Shown here: positions 26,755 to 35,710 of the stretch, one piece after another
How the letters are laid out: each line of letters opens with the position of its first letter
How positions within the stretch are numbered: the stretch's first letter is position 1
Assembly (NCBI GenBank): GCA_009928665.1
Contig: SACF01000035.1
Span: 1-45,384 of the forward strand
Source: Alphaproteobacteria bacterium
Lineage (GTDB): Bacteria; Bacteroidota; Bacteroidia; Bacteroidales; FEN-979
Reading direction: 5' to 3'
Length of the DNA: 45,384 bases
Made by a program: the position numbers and the translations under genes
The notes under the pieces: model-generated
The model's input: only the letters and a program-made list of their open reading frames with translations
Told to the model about the DNA's origin: nothing
Database searches by the model: none

Positions 26755-27517
26755 GACACTTTTTTATCGCCTTTCGGTACGGATTGTCCTGCCGATCCTG
26801 TTACTACTGTTTGCAGGTTGCAGTAAGGAACAGGGTGTGTGTTTATCAAACACCGGGCCCATAATAAAACAGGACCGCAACATAGATAGCTGTAATCAGA
26901 TTGATATACAGGATCATTTGAATCTGATCCTGACCGACACACCTCCCGGGACCATCACAGTCGAAGGCGGGAAAAATATCATCGGTGGGATTAAAACAGA
27001 AGTGGTTGATGGGATCCTGTACTTATCGAACGAAAACAAATGTAATTGGCTCAGGGACTATGGCATGCCCTTAAATGTTTACGTATCCGGAGAAGGCATC
27101 TGGCGCATCGTTTACAACTCCTCGGGAAATGTAAGCACCACAAAGACTCTTACTTACGATTCCCTGAAGGTGGAGATCTGGGGAGGTTGCGGAGTTGTTG
27201 ATCTTTCAGTTTCCTTAGTCAAAGGAATGTTCAGTTTGAATATGGGTACCGCTGATCTCATTTTGCGCGGAAATTCCGACGAAATCTATTTGTATGCAGG
27301 TTCGTACGGGAAGTTTGACGGTACTTCACTGGTGACCAAATGGGCTCATGCCGTAAATAAATCGTCCAATGATTCTTATATCAGGGTGGAGTCGGCCACC
27401 GACCCCTCTACCCTGTTGGATGCAACAATTTTATCGATTGGAAATATTTATTATACAGGTAATCCACAGACCATTAAAGCAGATGTCAGGGGCAGCGGTA
27501 ATGTGATCCCTTTTTAA
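26732..27517 (+). CDS. DUF2807 (GIN-domain) lipoprotein
   Basis: A 261-residue exported lipoprotein. The leader ends in a lipobox, LLFAGC, with Cys30 as the lipidated residue. From about residue 45 the sequence has the repetitive beta pattern of the DUF2807 or head GIN domain: NQIDIQDHLNLILTD, then VEGGKNIIGGIKTEV, YLSNENKCNW, and later SYGKFDGTSL and ADVRGSGNVIPF. These domains form right-handed beta-helices in Bacteroidota surface or periplasmic proteins; the ligand is unknown. It starts 23 bases inside the PagL-like gene in another frame, so the two are co-translated. Its stop codon directly abuts that of proS on the other strand. Confidence 0.85.
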   Translation: MEKRPSIKTLFYRLSVRIVLPILLLLFAGCSKEQGVCLSNTGPIIKQDRNIDSCNQIDIQDHLNLILTDTPPGTITVEGGKNIIGGIKTEVVDGILYLSNENKCNWLRDYGMPLNVYVSGEGIWRIVYNSSGNVSTTKTLTYDSLKVEIWGGCGVVDLSVSLVKGMFSLNMGTADLILRGNSDEIYLYAGSYGKFDGTSLVTKWAHAVNKSSNDSYIRVESATDPSTLLDATILSIGNIYYTGNPQTIKADVRGSGNVIPF

Positions 27518-28993
27518 TCAGTAAGCCCGGGCAAATAGTACACGCTGGGAGGAAGGTTTCCCGGAATAAACACAGGTTCCCTCTTCCCGTGGATTGTTGA
27601 GTGGAATGACCCGGATGGTAGCTTTGGTCTCCTCTTTGATCTTTTCTTCGGTTTCAGGGGTGCCATCCCAATGGGCTGAAATAAATCCCCCGGTCGTTTC
27701 CAGTACCTGTTTAAATTCCTGCCAGGAATCAACCCGGTATGTATTGCTTTCTCTGAATGACAGCGCGCGGTCAAACAGATTCTTCTGGATCTGATCCAGT
27801 AAATGGATCACTTTGTTTTCAAGATCCCGCAATTGTAAGACCTCTTTTTCCATGGTATCCCGACGGGCAATTTCCACTGTACCCTGTTCCACATCACGCG
27901 GTCCAATGATAACCCGTATCGGAACCCCTTTAAACTCATATTCTGTGAACTTCCAGCCTGGTTTATGGGTTTCACGATCATCATATTTCACGCTGATCCC
28001 CTTATCCTCCAGCGATTTCTTAAGAGGTTTAACCACGTTTGATATTACTGATAATTGTTCCTGGTTCTTGAAAACCGGAACAATTACTACCTGGATGGGC
28101 GCTAGTTTGGGAGGCAAGACCAATCCGGCATCATCGGAATGCGACATGATCAGCGCCCCCATCAACCGGGTGGATACTCCCCATGAGGTCGCCCAGACGT
28201 AATCGAGTTTGTTGTCCTGATTCAGGAACTTCACATCAAAGGCCTTTGCGAAGTTCTGACCGAGAAAATGGGACGTTCCTGCCTGCAATGCCTTACCATC
28301 CTGCATCAGCGCCTCGATGGCGTAAGTTTCAATGGCACCGGCAAACCGTTCGGCAGGAGACTTGGTTCCTTTAATGACCGGAATAGCCATCCAGTTCTCA
28401 GCGAAATCGGCATAGACATTAAGCATAGTTTCCGACTCTGTAATCGCTTCCTCCCGGGTTGCATGGGCTGTGTGGCCTTCCTGCCATAAAAATTCCGCAG
28501 TCCGAAGAAACAACCGGGTCCGCATTTCCCAACGAACCACATTTGCCCATTGATTGATCAGGATCGGAAGATCCCGGTAGGATTGAATCCAGTTTTTATA
28601 TGTATCCCAGATGATCGTTTCAGATGTAGGCCTAACAATGAGCTCTTCTTCCAGCCGTGCTTCTTCATCCACAATAACCCCGGTATTATCCGGACTGTTT
28701 TTCAACCGGTAGTGGGTCACCACGGCACATTCCTTGGCAAATCCTTCAACATGACTCGCTTCCCTACTGAAAAATGATTTTGGTATAAAAATGGGAAAAT
28801 AGGCATTGGAATGTCCGGTATCCTTGAATTTACGATCTAAAACCGATTGAATTTTTTCCCAAATCGCATAGCCATAGGGTTTAATGACCATACAACCCCT
28901 TACAGCAGAATTTTCGGCAAGATCTGCCTTGATTACCAGGTCATTGTACCATTGTGCATAATTATCAGCTCTTGAAGGAAAATCTTTTGCCAT
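27518..28993 (-). CDS. proS: Prolyl-tRNA synthetase, archaeal/eukaryotic-like type
   Basis: ProS attaches proline to its tRNA. The 491-residue protein is the short class II form, without the editing insertion of the E. coli type. Class II motifs are visible: [15 protein letters not shown] and [20 protein letters not shown] for motif 2, [20 protein letters not shown] for motif 3, then the anticodon-binding domain ([14 protein letters not shown]) and a C-terminal domain ending in the aromatic FARAY, typical of the type whose C-terminal Tyr reaches the active site. This type is usual in Bacteroidota. Promoter box at 29051-29044. Its stop touches the stop of the convergent DUF2807 gene. Confidence 0.96.
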   Translation of the reverse strand: MAKDFPSRADNYAQWYNDLVIKADLAENSAVRGCMVIKPYGYAIWEKIQSVLDRKFKDTGHSNAYFPIFIPKSFFSREASHVEGFAKECAVVTHYRLKNSPDNTGVIVDEEARLEEELIVRPTSETIIWDTYKNWIQSYRDLPILINQWANVVRWEMRTRLFLRTAEFLWQEGHTAHATREEAITESETMLNVYADFAENWMAIPVIKGTKSPAERFAGAIETYAIEALMQDGKALQAGTSHFLGQNFAKAFDVKFLNQDNKLDYVWATSWGVSTRLMGALIMSHSDDAGLVLPPKLAPIQVVIVPVFKNQEQLSVISNVVKPLKKSLEDKGISVKYDDRETHKPGWKFTEYEFKGVPIRVIIGPRDVEQGTVEIARRDTMEKEVLQLRDLENKVIHLLDQIQKNLFDRALSFRESNTYRVDSWQEFKQVLETTGGFISAHWDGTPETEEKIKEETKATIRVIPLNNPREEGTCVYSGKPSSQRVLFARAY

Positions 28994-29043
28994 TTTAATG
29001 AGTTTGGTATAAAATTTGCTATTTTTTTCACCTTTGCGAAAGG

Positions 29044-29051
29044 CAAAATTA
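29044..29051 (-). promoter_or_regulatory. Putative -7 element of proS
   Basis: The minus strand reads TAATTTTG, matching TAnnTTTG, about 50 bases before the proS ATG at 28993. Confidence 0.5.
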
Positions 29052-29107
29052 CAAAATAAATCAATCCTTATGATGAATCCGGGAAGCCGGCCTTAAAGAA
29101 ACAAGCC

Positions 29108-30493
29108 ATGAAAAAAGCATCTCTTTTCTGTGCAGTCATCGCAGTAATCATCACTGCCTGTACCACTCAGAAGCAAACGAGTACCGTCGTCAATGATGAT
29201 GTTTACAGTCCGGGGTACAACAACCGGAGCAACACGAGGGTAAAATTCTCGGAATCCACTACCGGCGGAACACAGGTCATCACATCCCCCGATCTTTCGA
29301 CCTCCAAAACTCCCGCTTCTTCGACATTTGCCGACGATTACAACGATTATTCTTACTCTGACCGGATCAACCGGTTCAACAGTAAGGATACCAGCAAAGG
29401 CTATTTCGATGAATCTTACAATAGTGAGGCTAATGTTTCGGGAGGTGGCGGAAATAATCCGGATGTAAATCTTTACTTTGGAACCGGGATCGGCCTGGGA
29501 GGATTCTACGGGTCGTCATTCTCTCTTGGATTCGGTTGGGGATATCCCTACGATCCCTGGGGTTGGAATTATGGTTGGGGATGGAATTACGGATGGGGGT
29601 ACCCTTACTATGGCTATTCATGGGGATATCCTTATTACGGCTGGTATAATCCATGGTACTACCCCTGTTGCTATTGTTACGGATATTATGACTGGGGCTA
29701 TCCACCATATTATACCAACACCTATTATGGCTCCAGAAAATCCCTCTACAACACTTCAGGAGACCTGAATGCCCGGAATTCACGCACTTCAGCAAATAAT
29801 GCATTAACTCCGGAAAACAGAAATTCAAGAACCGGGGAGATTCCCAGCTATTCCAGAAATTCCGGATCCGCCGTTAACAATAATTCCGTACCCAGGGTTA
29901 ATCCTTCCGGCCAGGAACAATATCGGTATACCAGATCCACAGGAAGCCGGCAGGATGGATACAAAAGATCGATTGTCCAGAACCGTACGACTGTCAGGGA
30001 GCAGCCAAAGCCACGTTTCATCAAACCCGAATCTGAAATCAGTAACCAACGTACCACGGGCAATCAACGAAGTACAAATGTTCAGAGGAACGGAGGTACC
30101 ACCCAAAGTTATTCATCCCCGGTTTACCGGCAACCCAAATCAAGTCAGGAGTACCTCTCACCCAGAACCCAGAATCCGGCATCCAGCCGTTCGAACCAGG
30201 GCAGCGCTGTAAGAAACAGCGGCCAAACTAACCAATCCGGATCGCGACCGACGGTCACTCCCCGTTCAACCGCGCCAGGCTCTTATTCAGCTCCATCCCG
30301 GAATGAATCACAACGGTACAGCGCACCGGTCAGATCCACCCCGTCCTATTCAACGCCCTCCCGGTCGGGAAGCGGATCTTACTCCCCCCCCTCAGGCTCC
30401 GGAGGCAGTTATTCTGCTCCATCCCGCTCCGGAGGCGGCAGCGGTACTGCTACACCCTCAGGAGGCAGCAGTGGAGGCGGAAGACGCCGTTAA
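29108..30493 (+). CDS. Tyr/Trp/Gly-rich low-complexity lipoprotein of unknown function
   Basis: I do not recognise the family. The 461-residue protein starts with a lipoprotein signal ending VIITAC (Cys18). Residues 19-115 are polar (Ser, Thr, Asn, Asp). Residues about 121-208 are extraordinary: units such as GWGYPYY, WGWNYGWG and YYGW alternate, and 29 of the 60 residues from 141 to 200 are Tyr or Trp; a CCYC cluster lies at 187-190. From about 211 to the end the chain is Ser/Asn/Arg/Pro/Gly-rich with repeats like YSAPSR and SGSYSPPS, ending GGGRRR. No folded domain is evident. It should be anchored in a membrane facing the periplasm or the surface. The FadL-like barrel gene begins 22 bases later, so they are probably one unit. 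Confidence 0.75.
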   Translation: MKKASLFCAVIAVIITACTTQKQTSTVVNDDVYSPGYNNRSNTRVKFSESTTGGTQVITSPDLSTSKTPASSTFADDYNDYSYSDRINRFNSKDTSKGYFDESYNSEANVSGGGGNNPDVNLYFGTGIGLGGFYGSSFSLGFGWGYPYDPWGWNYGWGWNYGWGYPYYGYSWGYPYYGWYNPWYYPCCYCYGYYDWGYPPYYTNTYYGSRKSLYNTSGDLNARNSRTSANNALTPENRNSRTGEIPSYSRNSGSAVNNNSVPRVNPSGQEQYRYTRSTGSRQDGYKRSIVQNRTTVREQPKPRFIKPESEISNQRTTGNQRSTNVQRNGGTTQSYSSPVYRQPKSSQEYLSPRTQNPASSRSNQGSAVRNSGQTNQSGSRPTVTPRSTAPGSYSAPSRNESQRYSAPVRSTPSYSTPSRSGSGSYSPPSGSGGSYSAPSRSGGGSGTATPSGGSSGGGRRR

Positions 30494-30515
30494 TTAACCC
30501 TAAACTTCCAGAACT

Positions 30516-31970
30516 ATGAAAAAGATATCGATTTTCATCTTTTCCCTGCTCCTAACAAGTACCATCGTACAGTCACAGACCGCAGAAGATGTATTGCGAT
30601 TTTCCAGGATCAATTACAGTGGAACAGCCAGATTCAACGCCCTGAGTGGCGCCTTTGGTGCGGTCGGGGCCGATTTCTCGACATTGGCCACTAATCCGGC
30701 AGGACTTGGGCTCTATTCTGTTTCCGAAATGACATTAACCATTGCCCCAACCATCGGGAGTACGCACACGAATTATAACGGGTCGGAGGCATCAGAAAAC
30801 CGAGTAAACTTCGGTCTGGGTAATTTTGGATTTGTATTCAGCATAAAACCTTCCAAGAATAGCAACATTCTAAAAAGCATTAACATCGGATTCGGTTTTA
30901 ACCGACAAAACGATTTCAACAACCAGATGTTGATCAGTGGTGTAAACAAGGAAAATTCCCTTATGCAGAATTATACCAATATCCTGAATGAAGGCAAAAT
31001 ACCACCCTCAACCGTAACTGATACATACCCATTTGATATCGGACTGGCATACGGGACGAATCTGGTTTTTTATAATACAAACAATGAATATGAATGCGAC
31101 GCCAAATACGGTGGTGTTCTGCAAACTAAACAGGTTAACAGTTATGGTTCAGTTAATGAACTTGATTTTTCGGTCGGTACAAACCTGAATAACACGCTGT
31201 TTCTCGGGCTCACGCTGGGAATTCCGATGGTCAGTTATTACGAAAACAGCATTTATCAGGAGTCCAGGACCAACGACACCCTAAAGAACTTCATCTCACT
31301 TAAATACCGTTATAATCTGCAAACCCGTGGGACGGGTTTCAATGTGAAATTCGGAATGATTTACAAACCGGTCCAGTGGTTCAGAGTCGGCGCCGCAATC
31401 CATTCACCAACGTGGTATCCCGGTATGCAGGACGAATGGTTCAGCAGTATGCAATCATCGTTTGATACTCTGGCATGGAATGCTTCCATGGACTCCCCGA
31501 TCGGTTATTATGATTACCAGATGAGAACTCCATTCCGGGCGATCGGGAGTCTTGCTTTTATCATCGGAAAATATGGGCTTCTCAGCGCTGATTATGAGTA
31601 TGTAAATTACTCCCAGGGACGCTTAACCTCCTCGGATGACAGTTTCAGCGAGGTTAATTCTGAAATCGAAAATAATTTCCAATCTTTCGGCAATATAAGA
31701 ATCGGGACTGAATGGGGAATATCATCCTTCCGTATCCGGGGAGGATTTGCTTACTTCAGCAATCCTTTTAATGAAGGCATTAACAATGGGGAGAAATTTC
31801 AGGTTTCGGGCGGACTGGGTTACCGTTCGAAATCCTTCTTTGCAGATGTGACTTACGTTTGGTCCCGGATGAACCAGGACTATTATCTATACGATGCCAC
31901 TATGGTCAATCCATCACACAATACTTATTACAGCAACACAGTATTGACCACAATCGGGTTTAGATTTTAA
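30516..31970 (+). CDS. FadL/OmpP1-like outer-membrane beta-barrel protein
   Basis: A 484-residue outer-membrane protein with a signal peptide cut near residue 20 (IVQSQ). The mature start AEDVLRFSRINYSGTARFNA, then ALSGAFGAVGADFSTLATNP is the pattern seen in Bacteroidota members of the FadL/OmpP1/TodX and PorV-like group, whose N-terminus plugs the barrel. Amphipathic strands follow to a C-terminal LTTIGFRF, ending in Phe as outer-membrane barrels do. FadL-type proteins admit hydrophobic molecules; some relatives help type IX secretion. Which applies here is open. It follows the aromatic-rich lipoprotein gene by 22 bases. Confidence 0.82.
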   Translation: MKKISIFIFSLLLTSTIVQSQTAEDVLRFSRINYSGTARFNALSGAFGAVGADFSTLATNPAGLGLYSVSEMTLTIAPTIGSTHTNYNGSEASENRVNFGLGNFGFVFSIKPSKNSNILKSINIGFGFNRQNDFNNQMLISGVNKENSLMQNYTNILNEGKIPPSTVTDTYPFDIGLAYGTNLVFYNTNNEYECDAKYGGVLQTKQVNSYGSVNELDFSVGTNLNNTLFLGLTLGIPMVSYYENSIYQESRTNDTLKNFISLKYRYNLQTRGTGFNVKFGMIYKPVQWFRVGAAIHSPTWYPGMQDEWFSSMQSSFDTLAWNASMDSPIGYYDYQMRTPFRAIGSLAFIIGKYGLLSADYEYVNYSQGRLTSSDDSFSEVNSEIENNFQSFGNIRIGTEWGISSFRIRGGFAYFSNPFNEGINNGEKFQVSGGLGYRSKSFFADVTYVWSRMNQDYYLYDATMVNPSHNTYYSNTVLTTIGFRF

Positions 31971-31984
31971 GAAAGCTTGGATTA

Positions 31985-32902
31985 TCAATTTACGGCATTG
32001 ACGATGCCATCATCAACAAGGATCCGGCCGCAATATTCACACACGATAATCTTTTTGTGCATCCGGATATCGAGTTGATGTTGGGGGGGGATTTTATTAA
32101 AACAACCACCACAGGCATCCCGTTCAATCTGCACAACAGCAAGTCCGTTCCGTGCATTTTTCCTGATCCTGGTATAGGCAGTAAGTAACCGTTCCTCAAT
32201 ATACTTGCGGTTCTCTTCTGAGTTCTTTATAAGTTCCTGCTCCTCTTTTTCCGTTTCTGCTATTATATCTTCCAGTTCGTTACGCTTGATCTCAATATCA
32301 TTCTTACGATCCTGTAATTGCTTTTGGTAATTTTCAATTTCTTCTTGCTTCAAGTCAAGCGTCGCCTGAAATTCTTTTATCCTCTTTTCCGATAATTGGA
32401 TTTCCAGATTCTGATACTCAATCTCCTTGGTAAGGGAATCATATTCGCGGTTATTCCTGACATTTTGCTGCTGATCCTCATACTTCTTGATCAGGGCCTG
32501 AGAATCTTTGATGGCATTTTTTTTATCTGAAACGGACCTATCCAAGGCGACCGTTTCCTGGATATAGTTGTCGATCCTAGTTTCCAGTCCGGCAATTTCG
32601 TCTTCAAGATCCTGTACCTCAAGTGGGAGCTCACCGCGGATTATCCTGATCTTATCAATCTGCGAATCAATCTGCTGCAGGCTGTACAGCGCAATCAATT
32701 TCTTTTCAATAGTCACTTCGGTCTTATCTTCACTTGTATCACTTTTAACAACCGGAGGTACGGATATTAAAGGTTTTGTTTCGACGACCTGTTCAGCCAC
32801 CGGAGTCTCCTTGGTTGATGTGCGCTTTTCTTTAGAAGCGTCTTTTTTCATCAATTTTGACGGTTTGGAGGTGGCAATCGGCTTGCCCGTAGTTTTTGCC
32901 AT
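31985..32902 (-). CDS. C4-type zinc-ribbon coiled-coil protein
   Basis: A 305-residue cytoplasmic protein. The first 65 residues or so are a Lys/Thr/Ser/Val-rich low-complexity leader. Residues about 70-235 are one long coiled coil (EIEYQNLEIQLSEKRIKEFQ and similar Glu/Lys/Gln heptads). The C-terminus has a C4 zinc ribbon: CGGC, then about 20 residues on CEYC, closing GRILVDDG. The family is broadly conserved; related proteins have been proposed to bind nucleic acid or ribosomes, but the role in Bacteroidota is not established. It lies 10 bases after the Nif3-like gene, a pairing that is common across bacteria. A run of eight C in the coding strand sits inside the zinc ribbon. Confidence 0.88.
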   Translation of the reverse strand: MAKTTGKPIATSKPSKLMKKDASKEKRTSTKETPVAEQVVETKPLISVPPVVKSDTSEDKTEVTIEKKLIALYSLQQIDSQIDKIRIIRGELPLEVQDLEDEIAGLETRIDNYIQETVALDRSVSDKKNAIKDSQALIKKYEDQQQNVRNNREYDSLTKEIEYQNLEIQLSEKRIKEFQATLDLKQEEIENYQKQLQDRKNDIEIKRNELEDIIAETEKEEQELIKNSEENRKYIEERLLTAYTRIRKNARNGLAVVQIERDACGGCFNKIPPQHQLDIRMHKKIIVCEYCGRILVDDGIVNAVN

Positions 32903-32912
32903 AATTGGGTAT

Positions 32913-34007
32913 TTAAAAATAATGAACGGGGTTTGTATTCACTTCTGAAATTAAGGATGCAAAATTAGGAAATTTTTCGATTAGCGCATCATGAAACCAC
33001 TCTTTTACCATCTGTTCGCTTTCATAATGACCGATATCCGCTAAAAGTAATTTGCCTGAGGCAATGAAAAAATCATGATACTTTATATCTGCAGTCAGAA
33101 AGGCATCGGCGCCTTGTAGCATGGCGTCAGGGATCAGAAAACTCCCTGAGCCTGTGCACAGGGCAACCTCCCGGATCCGGGAGTCAGGATTCCTGGTGTG
33201 ACGGATAAAGGGAATATTCAGAGTTTCCTTTACCCGTGCCAGAAAAATATCGGCCGCCAGTGGTTCGGCCAGCGTGCCGATCAATCCCGCACCTGATTCC
33301 GGATCGTCGTTTTCAAGTGGTATGATATCATAAGCAACCTCTTCATAGGGATGGCTTTTCAACAGGTTACTGATTACGTTTGATTCGTCGTAATCATGAT
33401 AGATCACCTCGATTCTGGTCTCTTTTTCAACATGGAATTGATTCAGGGTTCCCACAAAAGGATTGGAGTTTTCGAGCGCCCGGAAGGACCCCTCCCCTTC
33501 AACGTTAAAGCTGCATTGATCATAATTGCCGATCCTACCCGCATGCGATGAAAAGAGCGCCTCCCGCACCCGCGATGAATGATCTGCCGGACAGAATGTT
33601 ATCAGTTTGCGAAGGGTTCCCTTTTGAGGCTTCAGTATCCGGGAATCGGTTATCCCCAATTTTCGGAACAGCTTGGCATTGAGTCCGAACCGGTAATTGT
33701 CGAGATTGGTATGCATGGCATAGATCGCGATATTATTACGGGCGGCCTTTGTAATGATTTCGGTTTCAGGGCTTCCTGCTGTTAACTTTTTCAATCCTTT
33801 AAAGATAAAAGGATGATGGGAGATGATCAGATTGCACTGCTTTCCAAGGGCTTCGTCCATCACTTCAGAAGTCAGATCAAGGGTCAGGAGCATGCTGTTT
33901 ATTTCCCATCCCGGATCTCCGTACAAGAGCCCGCAATTATCATAATCCTCCTGCAGGGAGAGGGGGGCCAGGGATTCAAGATATGCGGTAATTTCAGAAA
34001 GGACCAT
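32913..34007 (-). CDS. Nif3-like dinuclear metal centre protein
   Basis: A 364-residue member of the Nif3/YqfO family (DUF34), which forms a hexameric toroid with two metals per subunit. Metal-site motifs are LIISHHPFIFKGLKKL and YAMHTNLDNY near the N-terminus and the C-terminal ADIGHYESE. Between them lies the roughly 110-residue YqfO-type insertion domain (KLITFCPADHSSRVREALF onward). The activity is still debated; GTP cyclohydrolase I type 2 is a common but weak database name. I start at 34007 (MVLSEITAYLESLAPL), since a -7 box at 34035-34028 excludes the longer frame to 34148. First gene of a two-gene operon with the zinc-ribbon protein. Confidence 0.92.
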   Translation of the reverse strand: MVLSEITAYLESLAPLSLQEDYDNCGLLYGDPGWEINSMLLTLDLTSEVMDEALGKQCNLIISHHPFIFKGLKKLTAGSPETEIITKAARNNIAIYAMHTNLDNYRFGLNAKLFRKLGITDSRILKPQKGTLRKLITFCPADHSSRVREALFSSHAGRIGNYDQCSFNVEGEGSFRALENSNPFVGTLNQFHVEKETRIEVIYHDYDESNVISNLLKSHPYEEVAYDIIPLENDDPESGAGLIGTLAEPLAADIFLARVKETLNIPFIRHTRNPDSRIREVALCTGSGSFLIPDAMLQGADAFLTADIKYHDFFIASGKLLLADIGHYESEQMVKEWFHDALIEKFPNFASLISEVNTNPVHYF

Positions 34008-34027
34008 ATAAGAAATATAATAAGGGT

Positions 34028-34035
34028 CAAAGATA
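34028..34035 (-). promoter_or_regulatory. Putative -7 element of the Nif3-like gene
   Basis: The minus strand reads TATCTTTG, matching TAnnTTTG, 20 bases before the ATG at 34007. It fixes the start choice for this gene. Confidence 0.6.
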
Positions 34036-34159
34036 CACATTCTCAACATTCTGGTACCATTTAAGGTGTTCATAAAATGTTTAAAAGTTTCATCAGGTAC
34101 TGACTTTTTATGATTTAAAAATTCCAAATTTTGGATTTGTAAAGTCACAATCCGTTCCC

Positions 34160-34555
34160 ATGAAAGAACCGGTAATTTTTATCCTGGATAATAATCCGAT
34201 CCACCGCAGTCTTTTAAAATACCATCTGAATATCAATAAGTTTGAAAGTGTTTATGTATTCCAGACGGCGGATGAATGTTTGTACCGGTTACAAAAAGGT
34301 GTGATCCCTGATTTCATAATAACCGACTATGATCCTCAGCATCATTTCGATCATACGCTCATTGCAAGGATTGAAAAATCATCAGCTTTACCCAGGGTTA
34401 TTTTCTTTGCTTCTTCCGATGACCCGATTCTTGCCATCAACCTGCTCGAATCAGGAGCCACCGATTACATTGTGAAGACCAGCCGACTGGATTACGGGAT
34501 CAATGAATTGATTAAGAACATTAAGTACCTGATCCGGGCGAAGTTACCGGTTTGA
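34160..34555 (+). CDS. Stand-alone response regulator receiver domain
   Basis: A 131-residue CheY-like protein with no output domain. The beta-alpha fold is clear: IFILDNNPIHRSLLKYHL, then DFIITDYD with the phosphorylation site Asp56, FFASSDDP with the switch Ser85 or Ser86, and ATDYIVKTSR with the conserved Lys106. The N-terminal acidic pair that binds Mg2+ is Asp10-Asn11 rather than two acids, a change that may weaken or alter phosphorylation. No histidine kinase is nearby. A 13-base palindrome TCCAAA-T-TTTGGA lies at 34123-34135, 25 bases upstream. It is divergent from the Nif3 operon; a perfect inverted repeat follows at 34590-34610. Confidence 0.88.
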   Translation: MKEPVIFILDNNPIHRSLLKYHLNINKFESVYVFQTADECLYRLQKGVIPDFIITDYDPQHHFDHTLIARIEKSSALPRVIFFASSDDPILAINLLESGATDYIVKTSRLDYGINELIKNIKYLIRAKLPV

Positions 34556-34589
34556 TGGTTGTTGCCATTTCATTCCATTAATTAACAGG

Positions 34590-34622
34590 ATTTTACACAT
34601 TTTGTGTAAAAGAATATTTTTT
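34590..34622 (+). terminator. Perfect inverted repeat with T-run after the receiver gene
   Basis: TTTTACACA (34590-34598) and TGTGTAAAA (34602-34610) are exact 9-base complements around TTT, followed four bases later by a run of eight T. It fits a terminator of the receiver gene, but an AT-rich palindrome in front of lpxK could equally be an operator. Confidence 0.5.
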
Positions 34623-34642
34623 TTAATTTAGAAGCCTCAAAA

Positions 34643-35710
34643 ATGACGAGGTTTCTTCAAATATTTTTGTATCCATTCTCCATTTGTTTTGGGTTGCTGA
34701 TGCAATTCAGAAACCTTTTATTTGATTTTCATATTTTCAAGTCGGTCTCTTTCTCCAAACCAGTGATATCAGTCGGTAATCTCAGTTACGGGGGAACCGG
34801 GAAAACACCTCATATAGAGTACCTTGTCCGGTTGCTTCAGCCATATGGCCGGCTTGCAACATTGAGCCGGGGTTATGGAAGGAAAAGCAAAGGATTCGTA
34901 CTTGGCATTCCCGGATCAGATGTTTTACAACTCGGAGATGAACCTGTACAGTACCTGAACAAATTTGAGCACATCGTTGTGGCTGTCGACGAAAAAAGGA
35001 AGCGGGGGATTCAGAACTTACTTCAGCAGTTTCCCGACCTTACCGTGATTCTTCTCGACGATGCCTACCAGCACCGATATGTAAAACCAGGTATTTCAAT
35101 ACTGTTAACCGATTATCACCGGCTTTACCCCGAAGATTTTGTTATTCCTTCGGGCACACTGAGGGAATTCAGGTCAAATGCTTCCCGGGCTGATATTGTT
35201 ATAGTAACCAAGACACCCAAGATATTTTCGCCCATAACCCGGCGAAGGATTCTCGGTGAACTTAAATTGAAGAGCCATCAACAGGTATATTTTTCCTATA
35301 TACGGTATCAGGACCCGGTTCCATTTATTATACCATCACAGTATGATTTTCCTGATAAGCTCACCAACATCCTGCTCTTTACGGGAATCGCTAATGATTA
35401 TCCTCTGAAAGAGCATTTATCGAGGATGTGCAGTGAGATTATCACCTTGAAATTTTCAGACCATCATCCATATTCCATAAAAGATATCGAAGAGATCGTC
35501 AGGATCTTCAATGATCTGCCTACACATAAAAAGGTTTTGGTGACCACTGAAAAAGATGCCATGCGGTTAAAGGTGGTTGAACCGGGCACTAAACTGGGCA
35601 AATTGCCGTTATTTTACGTTCCCATGGAAGTAGCGTTTCATGGAACGGACAAAGAATTATTTGACAACCAGATACTAACGTATGCTACAAAAGATCAAAG
35701 AGACCGTTGA
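34643..35710 (+). CDS. lpxK: Tetraacyldisaccharide 4'-kinase
   Basis: LpxK phosphorylates the 4' position of the lipid A disaccharide precursor at the inner membrane. The 355-residue protein has the N-terminal membrane-associated helix (FLYPFSICFGLLMQF), the Walker A motif SVGNLSYGGTGKTPH (residues 43-57), LATLSRGYGRKSKGF, QLGDEPVQ, LDDAYQHRYV with the catalytic Asp, and the family end motif VTTEKDAMRL. It overlaps the purine nucleoside phosphorylase gene by 29 bases, a coupling seen in other Bacteroidota. Other lipid A synthesis genes are not adjacent, but two lipid A deacylase-like genes lie within 9 kb on either side. Confidence 0.95.
   Translation: MTRFLQIFLYPFSICFGLLMQFRNLLFDFHIFKSVSFSKPVISVGNLSYGGTGKTPHIEYLVRLLQPYGRLATLSRGYGRKSKGFVLGIPGSDVLQLGDEPVQYLNKFEHIVVAVDEKRKRGIQNLLQQFPDLTVILLDDAYQHRYVKPGISILLTDYHRLYPEDFVIPSGTLREFRSNASRADIVIVTKTPKIFSPITRRRILGELKLKSHQQVYFSYIRYQDPVPFIIPSQYDFPDKLTNILLFTGIANDYPLKEHLSRMCSEIITLKFSDHHPYSIKDIEEIVRIFNDLPTHKKVLVTTEKDAMRLKVVEPGTKLGKLPLFYVPMEVAFHGTDKELFDNQILTYATKDQRDR

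Noticed and set aside
27515..27520. Abutting stop codons of the DUF2807 gene and proS as a possible overlap signal
   Set aside because: No hairpin or shared structure is seen; tight convergent packing occurs several times in this window and needs no special explanation.
29430..30106. Minus-strand frames opposite the aromatic-rich lipoprotein, and the repeat-like DNA itself as a possible satellite or CRISPR-like array
   Set aside because: The plus-strand frame has a clean lipoprotein signal and continues through the repeats. The repeats are irregular in length and sequence, follow the codon phase, and have no unique spacers.
34008..34148. Longer start for the Nif3-like protein
   Set aside because: A -7 box at 34028-34035 lies inside it, and the family begins at MVLSEITAYL.
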